DNA from: Nocardia terrae
GTDB taxonomy: Bacteria; Actinomycetota; Actinomycetes; Mycobacteriales; Mycobacteriaceae
Direction of reading: 5' to 3'
Assembly: GCF_009760405.1 (NCBI RefSeq)
Contig: NZ_WRPP01000005.1
Span: 496,001 to 560,000, forward strand
DNA length: 64,000 bases
In this document: positions 58,606 to 64,000 of the stretch, in pieces
How the letters are laid out: every line of letters begins with the position of its first letter
How positions within the stretch are numbered: position 1 is the stretch's first letter
The notes under the pieces: generated by a model
The model's database searches: none
What the model was told of the DNA's origin: nothing
What the model saw: the letters and a program-made list of their open reading frames with translations, nothing else
Made by a program: the position numbers and the translations under genes

Positions 58606-59801
58606 AACGTCTCGGTGCACAGCGCCTTTGGCCATCACAGTCGAGTCGGCCTCTCCCCGCACTACTCCGATCACTGCCGTACTGGCCGAGCCGACGCCGA
58701 CTGCTGCGTACGTTCGCATCGGCCGGGCTTATGGACGGAATGTCGTCATCGGAGGCACGCAACCGGGAGTCCGTGCTGTTGCAGCTGGTCGAGTGCGGCG
58801 CGCATCCGACTCAGATCATCGACGCCGCCCGGGATCGTCGACTGGGACATCTGCTACTCGAGAGGTCCCTGACCGAAACCGGAACGACGTACACCTTGTC
58901 GGAGATCGCGCACGCAACGGGGCTCGAGCAGAATGACATCTCGCGGTGGTTTCGCGCTACCGGTCGCGCCGCGTCGAACATCGATACCGCAGCTGCATAC
59001 GGACAGGACGACCTGCGTCTCGCCTCCGTTCTGGCCGAATACCGCGAACTGGGCCTCGACGAAGCGACCATGTTCACCGCCGCGCGGGTAATGGGTCGCA
59101 ACACCTGGGCGGTCGCCGACGTCGCCGAACAGCTGATCGTCGAACGATTAGGAGACAGCCACGACGACCCAAAGATCGCATTGCGGCTCGCCCATGAGCT
59201 GAACCGATTCGCCGAGTTCCAGACTCGCATTCTCGCGCATGCGGTGGCGACCAATATCAGGACAATACTGCGCGCCGATGCGACCGATTCGACGGCCGCG
59301 GGGGCGGAACCCATCTCAGTCTGTTTTGCCGATCTGGTGGGCTTCACCAGCCTCGGCGAACACATGCCACCGGCCGACCTCGGACAACTCGCCGATCAGC
59401 TGGACACCCTGACCACAGATATCATCAAGCCGCCGGTTCGCTTCATCAAAACTCTCGGCGACGCGGTCATGCTGGTGTCTCCCGACACCGACGCTCTCGC
59501 CGCCGTGACCCTCGACCTGATCCGGGCCGCCGCACGGGACGCATTGCCACCCATTCACGCAGGCATAGCTCACGGCTACGCCGTGCCCAGCGGCGGTGAC
59601 TGGATCGGCCGGCCGGTCAATCGTGCCGCCCGCATCGCGGCGGTCGCGTCGCCCCACACGGTTCTCATCGATGATTCGTCACGTCAGCAGATGAGCGGCA
59701 ACTCGATCAGGACGACGCCTGCGGGACAGTTCGGGCTGAAAGGTCTCGCCGATCCGGTAGAACTGTTCCGGCTATCGACAGCGATCTCACACGAGCAGTA
59801 G
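58602..59801 (+). CDS. Class III adenylate cyclase with N-terminal regulatory domain (Rv1264-like)
   Basis: A cyclase of about 399 residues that should make cAMP. Metal-binding Asp244 (CFADLVGF) and Asp287 (TLGDAVML), the purine-specifying Lys283 and Asp333 (GGDW), and the transition-state Asn340/Arg344 (VNRAAR) are all present with the spacing of Rv1264. The N-terminal helical half (about residues 45-215) resembles the autoinhibitory pH-sensing domain of that enzyme. The start is uncertain: ATG 58602 overlaps a small upstream frame, and ATG 58731 is closer to where similarity begins. It ends 15 bp inside the convergent DUF445 gene. Confidence 0.9.
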   Translation: MKRLGAQRLWPSQSSRPLPALLRSLPYWPSRRRLLRTFASAGLMDGMSSSEARNRESVLLQLVECGAHPTQIIDAARDRRLGHLLLERSLTETGTTYTLSEIAHATGLEQNDISRWFRATGRAASNIDTAAAYGQDDLRLASVLAEYRELGLDEATMFTAARVMGRNTWAVADVAEQLIVERLGDSHDDPKIALRLAHELNRFAEFQTRILAHAVATNIRTILRADATDSTAAGAEPISVCFADLVGFTSLGEHMPPADLGQLADQLDTLTTDIIKPPVRFIKTLGDAVMLVSPDTDALAAVTLDLIRAAARDALPPIHAGIAHGYAVPSGGDWIGRPVNRAARIAAVASPHTVLIDDSSRQQMSGNSIRTTPAGQFGLKGLADPVELFRLSTAISHEQ

Positions 59802-61016
59802 ATGCAATTGCAGTTCGCCGACAAGGAAGCCCAGGATCGCACCGACGGTGACGACCTTCCATTCATCCTGCTTGAACGCCGGCCGCAGCAACCCCTCGAA
59901 TTCACCGTTGGTCATGAGTTGCATTTTTTCTTGCAGCAGTTCGGTCAGGTCAATGGCGCCCGCAGCGAAGCTACCCAACTCGTCCTTGCGCTCGAGCATC
60001 CCGGACACCAGCATCGTGGAGATATCCCCTCGCGCATGCTGGTAACGCTCACTGCCGACAGCTAATTTCATGATGGATTTGATCGGGCCGGTGCGCTCGT
60101 CGATGATATTCTCTATCTCTCGATGGATCAGCGCGAGAAACCGATCGGATGACGGACCGGTCAGCATGGTTTCCAGAATATTGGCCGGAGTGAGAATTTC
60201 TTCCGAGATGAGCTTGGCATAATCGCGGGTAACCTCGTCACGCCGCTTGATGAACATGCCCTGCCAAGTGACGATGCCGAGGTACTTCTTCGGTTGCAGG
60301 GGGCGGAAGATCATCTGCAGGGCCAGCCAGTCGGTAGTCAGCCCGGTCACAGCGCCAAAGGCGGGCATGATCCATGCAGAGTGTGTCGCCGCCCAGACCA
60401 TCGCTTGAACCACGCCGAGCGCGGCGCCGAACGGGACTCCCATCCTGACGATGAATTTCATCTCGGCACTCCCGATGGTTCTCACCATCTTGACCGTCAA
60501 AGCCTTGTCCCGCGTCAGAGCGTTGGTAGCCATCATCCGTATGTCGAGAACGCTGGTTACATTTTCCCTGATGTCGACGATGAGCCGATCCAAGGTAGGC
60601 CGAACCGACGATTCCACCTGCCCGATGATGATGCGCTGAACGGCTTCGGGCAATGCTAACCATAACGCCGGCTGCAGGGCCTCCATGACGTCCCGAGTCA
60701 ATTGACCGACAATTTCGTGCATCGGGATTTCCATTTTTGCCATCAGCTCGTCCAGGTCAATTCTCGAGATGATTTCCTGCGGATCCAGCAGCCGCTTCAT
60801 CATGAGATCGACAGCTGTGGCCGCCATGCGGGGCGTGTACCGAGGAATGACACCTTGCCACCCGAAATACGGCCTGATCCCCACGAATTCGAGTGGACGA
60901 AACATCATTTCGACCGCGACCAGCTTCGTCAGGTATCCAATGAATGCCGCGATGACCGGCATCAGCACGTAGATCGCCCAGTGGTCGCGGAGATCGTCTA
61001 TGACAGCAGACATCAT
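59787..61016 (-). CDS. DUF445-family membrane protein
   Basis: A 409-residue protein with a hydrophobic helix near each end (about residues 13-33 and the last 20 residues) and one in the middle, with long amphipathic helices between. VIAAFIGYLTKLVAVEMMFRPLEF and its repeat WAATHSAWIMPAFGAVTGLTTDWLALQMIFRPLQPKKYLG are the DUF445 signature (two copies of a N/TxLALxMIFRPL motif). Function unknown. A 16-bp inverted repeat lies just upstream. Confidence 0.85.
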   Translation of the reverse strand: MMSAVIDDLRDHWAIYVLMPVIAAFIGYLTKLVAVEMMFRPLEFVGIRPYFGWQGVIPRYTPRMAATAVDLMMKRLLDPQEIISRIDLDELMAKMEIPMHEIVGQLTRDVMEALQPALWLALPEAVQRIIIGQVESSVRPTLDRLIVDIRENVTSVLDIRMMATNALTRDKALTVKMVRTIGSAEMKFIVRMGVPFGAALGVVQAMVWAATHSAWIMPAFGAVTGLTTDWLALQMIFRPLQPKKYLGIVTWQGMFIKRRDEVTRDYAKLISEEILTPANILETMLTGPSSDRFLALIHREIENIIDERTGPIKSIMKLAVGSERYQHARGDISTMLVSGMLERKDELGSFAAGAIDLTELLQEKMQLMTNGEFEGLLRPAFKQDEWKVVTVGAILGFLVGELQLHLLLV

Positions 61017-61045
61017 CGGGTCGACTTCCCCTTCAGGCCGGGCAT

Positions 61046-61061
61046 GTGAACGATAGTTCAC
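61046..61061. promoter_or_regulatory. GTGAACGATAGTTCAC palindrome upstream of the DUF445 gene
   Basis: Six-base arms GTGAAC/GTTCAC around GATA. It is related to the AACGATCGTT family but has an altered centre. It lies 30 bp before the DUF445 start, in the region divergent to the PknK-like gene. Confidence 0.5.
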
Positions 61062-61307
61062 GCTCAACCTACCAGCGTCGCCCTCAGTGTGCAGCGGGTC
61101 CGAATCCCCTCTGATCACCTGCGGTGCTGCGGATTTGAGGAGGCGACCTGCGCAGTACGGACGTCCACTTGAAAACGTTCACTAACTCGATGGCGCGCAG
61201 TCGACCAGGCCCCGGCAAGACCGGTGCGTCGATACTGGTCATCCGAGCATTCGCCAGGCATAAACTGGGAGACCAGCGCGGAATGCACCCTTGGACAGAG
61301 CAAGACC

Positions 61308-64000
61308 ATGGCAGCCTCGGACCCGATGGCAACACAACGTGACCGCCCAGCGGACATCGAGAATGATCTGGAGGGCACCGGCTTCGACGACCCGCACGTG
61401 GTTGGCCGAGGCGGATTCGGCGTGGTCTACCGGTGCAGGCAACAGGCATTGAATCGCCACGTGGCAATCAAGGTACTGACTGCGACCGCAGACCTGGAAC
61501 CCGAGAACTTCGAGCGCTTCGTGCGCGAGCAGCAAGCGATGGGCGCATTGGGCGGTCATCCGAACATCGTGCAGATCCTCCAGGTCGGCACCACCGCGAG
61601 CGGGTTTCCATACCTGGTAATGCCTTACCACGGCCACGGTTCTCTGGAGGACCGTATCCGTACGAAGGGTCGGCTCCCGGTGGACGAGGCGGTGAGGATC
61701 GCGATCAAGCTGGCCGGGGCGCTCGAGACTGCACATCGGGCCGCGATTCTGCACCGCGACATCAAGCCGGGCAACGTGCTGTTGACCGACTATGACGAGC
61801 CGCAGCTGACGGATTTCGGGATTGCCCGGATCGAAGGCGGTTTCGAGACAACCGCGGGCGTGGTGACCGGCTCTCCGGCGTTCACGGCACCGGAGGTCCT
61901 GCGGGCTGGTAACCCGTCGATAGCCTCCGACGTTTACGGCCTCGGTGCGACGCTGTTCTGCATGATCACCGGCCATGCCGCGTTCGAGCGCCGCTCCGGT
62001 GAGCAACTGGTAGCGCAGTTCCTGCGGATCAGTGCCGAACCGCTGCCAGATCTGCGGCCAGAGGGCATTCCCGCCGACGTCTGTGCAGTCATCGAGGCGA
62101 GCATGGCCCATGACCCGACAGCGCGCCCGCAATCCGCCGGAGAGTTCGGTGAGCGGCTTCGCGATATCCTGCGCGCTCATGGAGCGCCGGTAGAAGAGAT
62201 GACGCTACCGACCACAGACGGCGGTGATCCCGACTCGGTGCGGCCACAAGAGTCCGTCAACACATCGGGGTCGATGCCGGTCAACTGGTCTGCATCGGGC
62301 CGGCATTCGACCACACCCCCGACACCCGATACCAAGTACCGGCCAGCGGTCTCCGCCAGATCGCTGGTGCACCGTGAGAGGCTGATCGAGGCGCTGCGAG
62401 CCAGCGACCGGCCGCGGCTGACCGTCATCCACGCACCGGCCGGATTCGGTAAGAGCACGCTGGCCCTGCAGTGGGCCAAATATCTTGTGGAGGAACAGGA
62501 TGTCGCCGTCGCGTGGCTGAATGCGGATCGAGACGACAACAACCTCGTCTGGTTTCTCACGCATCTGGTCGAGGCGGTCCACCGTGCATGCCCCGCTCTG
62601 GCCCCTTCCCTGCAACAAGTCCTGGAAGAGCAAGGCGAGTCCGCCGCACGGTTCGTGCTCACCACCCTGGTCAACACCATTCATGAACACCGCCAACGCG
62701 TCGCAGTGGTCATCGACGATTGGCATCGGGTCACCGATCCCGCCGCTGTCGGCGCTCTGCGGTTCCTGCTGGAGAACGGCTGCCATCACCTCCAGATCAT
62801 CGTCACCAGCCGGTCCTCTGACGGACTTCCGCTGGCCACCATGCGGGTTCGCAACGAGCTGGTCGAAATCGACTCCACCGCTCTGCGTTTCGATATACCC
62901 GAGGCGAGCTCGTTCCTGGTCGACGTGAGTGGTCTTCCGCTCGCGAACAACGAAGTCGCCGAACTGCGCGCCAGCACCGAAGGATGGGTTGCCGCACTGC
63001 AACTGGCATCACTTTCACTGCGCGGGCACCATTCCCCCGCCGAGCTGATCAACCACATGTCGGGACGACACCACACCATCGCCGAGTACCTGGCCGAGAA
63101 CGTCCTGGACGCGGTCGAGCCGGACCTGCTCGACGCACTGCTGGAAACGGCACTGCCCGAACGCCTCAGCGGTGATCTGGCGAGCGCGCTCACCGGCAGG
63201 CGCCGCGGACAGGCACTGCTGGAGGAAATCGAGCGACGTGATCTGTTCCTCCGCCGTATCGACGAGGACGGGGAGTGGTTTCGCTACCACCACCTCTTCG
63301 TGCAGTTCCTACGGCAACGCCTCGAACGCGACTACCCGGAGCGAGTTCAGACACTGCACCGAGCCGCGGCCGATTGGTTCGCCGAACACGGGATGCTCAG
63401 CGAGGCAATCGATCACGCGCTCACAATCGGTGATGACGAGTTCGCCGTGGAGCTCGTCGAAGCTCACGCCATGGATCGTGTGCAACACGCCCAATTCTCC
63501 ACGCTGCTCGGACTGGTCGCGAAACTCCCATCGGCCAAGACCGCAACCCGTCCTCGACTACAGATCGCACTGGCCTGGGCATACATGCTGCTGCGCAAGC
63601 CCGGGGAAATGACCGCGACGCTGCGGCTCGTGGAATCATCGATGACTGCTTCGACGCAAGTCCCTGATTCCGACCTCGCCTCCGAAGCTTCACTTATCGG
63701 TGCTCTCGCCAGAGCCCTGGGCGACAACCTGGTTGGTGTGGACGAAGTCGTCACCGATTGCCTGGGCCGCACCGACACCCTCAACCCCTGGACGCTGAGC
63801 GCAGCGGCCAGCGCAGCGGGGTTTCTGGCGATCTACCGCTTCGAATTCGACCGAGCCCGGGCATGGCACCACTGGGCCACCCCCTATCACCAGCAGATCA
63901 GCGGCAGCTTCAGCCTCATGTACAGCCACTGTTTGGCCGGTCTCGCCGCACGGGAACAACTCGACGTCGGTGCGGCCGAACAGCATTTCCGGACTGCTCT
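61308..64000 (+). CDS. pknK: PknK-type Ser/Thr kinase fused to MalT-like ATPase regulator (3' end outside window)
   Basis: The first 897 residues of a large sensor protein; the frame is open to the window edge. Kinase domain: Gly loop GRGGFGVV, Lys55 (VAIK), HRD 149-151, DFG 169-171 and APE, ending near residue 285. After a Pro/Thr-rich linker comes a P-loop ATPase, Walker A APAGFGKS (residues 376-383) and VVIDDWH, then helical repeats as in MalT/PknK regulators. A C-terminal LuxR-type DNA-binding domain would be expected beyond the window. ATG 61308 has only a weak AGAG upstream; Met at 61326 is an alternative. No membrane anchor, so cytosolic. Confidence 0.9.
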   Translation, partial: MAASDPMATQRDRPADIENDLEGTGFDDPHVVGRGGFGVVYRCRQQALNRHVAIKVLTATADLEPENFERFVREQQAMGALGGHPNIVQILQVGTTASGFPYLVMPYHGHGSLEDRIRTKGRLPVDEAVRIAIKLAGALETAHRAAILHRDIKPGNVLLTDYDEPQLTDFGIARIEGGFETTAGVVTGSPAFTAPEVLRAGNPSIASDVYGLGATLFCMITGHAAFERRSGEQLVAQFLRISAEPLPDLRPEGIPADVCAVIEASMAHDPTARPQSAGEFGERLRDILRAHGAPVEEMTLPTTDGGDPDSVRPQESVNTSGSMPVNWSASGRHSTTPPTPDTKYRPAVSARSLVHRERLIEALRASDRPRLTVIHAPAGFGKSTLALQWAKYLVEEQDVAVAWLNADRDDNNLVWFLTHLVEAVHRACPALAPSLQQVLEEQGESAARFVLTTLVNTIHEHRQRVAVVIDDWHRVTDPAAVGALRFLLENGCHHLQIIVTSRSSDGLPLATMRVRNELVEIDSTALRFDIPEASSFLVDVSGLPLANNEVAELRASTEGWVAALQLASLSLRGHHSPAELINHMSGRHHTIAEYLAENVLDAVEPDLLDALLETALPERLSGDLASALTGRRRGQALLEEIERRDLFLRRIDEDGEWFRYHHLFVQFLRQRLERDYPERVQTLHRAAADWFAEHGMLSEAIDHALTIGDDEFAVELVEAHAMDRVQHAQFSTLLGLVAKLPSAKTATRPRLQIALAWAYMLLRKPGEMTATLRLVESSMTASTQVPDSDLASEASLIGALARALGDNLVGVDEVVTDCLGRTDTLNPWTLSAAASAAGFLAIYRFEFDRARAWHHWATPYHQQISGSFSLMYSHCLAGLAAREQLDVGAAEQHFRTA

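Noticed and set aside
1-64000. CRISPR arrays, tRNA/rRNA genes, phage att sites, replication origin
   Set aside because: Read by eye on both strands; no regularly spaced repeats, cloverleaf sequences, integrase genes or DnaA-box clusters were seen.

Overview
The window is high-GC actinobacterial DNA of the Mycobacteriales type, most likely Nocardia or a close relative. The evidence is a complete yrbEAB-mceABCDEF locus with an MceG ATPase, FadD/FadE-type genes in bulk, a mycofactocin-type short-chain dehydrogenase, an MmpL transporter, a PknK-like kinase, a Rv1264-like adenylate cyclase, GTG/TTG starts, apparently leaderless regulators and many ATGA/GTGA gene overlaps. The genus is an inference. 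No tRNA, rRNA, CRISPR array or intact mobile element was seen; one weak transposase remnant lies near 4.9 kb.

Layout. 0-4.8 kb: aldehyde dehydrogenase (cut by the window edge), acyl-CoA synthetase, acyl-CoA dehydrogenase and a TetR regulator on the plus strand. 4.8-8.5 kb: transposase remnant, then a divergent TetR/MmpL pair with two palindromic operators. 8.5-22.6 kb: one long minus-strand block (aldehyde dehydrogenase, FadD, YrbEA, YrbEB, MceA-F, Mce-associated protein, MceG, seven-helix membrane protein). 23-27.3 kb: TetR, then a minus-strand P450 system (SDR, P450, [3Fe-4S] ferredoxin, ferredoxin reductase). 27.4-30.8 kb: SCP2-like protein, carotenoid-cleavage-type oxygenase, and a pair resembling cytochrome oxidase subunits III and IV. 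30.9-51.2 kb: a dense beta-oxidation region with a Baeyer-Villiger monooxygenase operon, five acyl-CoA dehydrogenase genes besides the degenerate one in the thiolase operon, enoyl-CoA hydratases, thiolase, SDR, thioesterase, alpha-methylacyl-CoA racemase, acyl-CoA synthetase and two TetR genes. 51.3-58.2 kb: a Tat-exported protein and an AveC-family / VWA / MoxR-ATPase / kinase / TetR operon. 58.3-64 kb: adenylate cyclase, DUF445 protein and PknK-like kinase (cut by the window edge).

The main discovery is regulatory. Nine intergenic sites share a TGAGAC-N7-CTCAnAAAT-like element (inverted repeat TTTGAG-N9-CTCAAA). In seven of them it is joined to a near-consensus sigma-A promoter: a -35 of TTGACN or CTGACA, a 16-18 bp spacer, and a -10 hexamer that abuts or lies within 3 bp of TGAGAC. 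These sites stand before the aldehyde dehydrogenase-FadD-Mce block, P450 operon, SCP2 gene, oxidase-subunit pair, BVMO operon, an acyl-CoA dehydrogenase, a TetR gene, the thiolase operon and the cyclase locus. A second palindrome family, AACGATCGTT, recurs at about a dozen intergenic sites, often in the same regions. The two elements tie most of 20-61 kb into one putative regulon.

Taken together the genes look like a pathway for uptake (Mce), oxygenation (P450, BVMO, carotenoid-oxygenase family), alcohol/aldehyde oxidation (SDR, ALDH), CoA activation (three synthetases) and beta-oxidation of an unknown hydrophobic, probably cyclic or methyl-branched (isoprenoid or sterol-like) compound. The racemase, with its catalytic His/Asp/Glu triad intact, argues for methyl branches. 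Nor-type accessory genes (NorQ-, NorD- and NorE-like, plus a COX4-like protein) occur without any NorB/NorC, next to an AveC-family protein. The substrate cannot be read from sequence.
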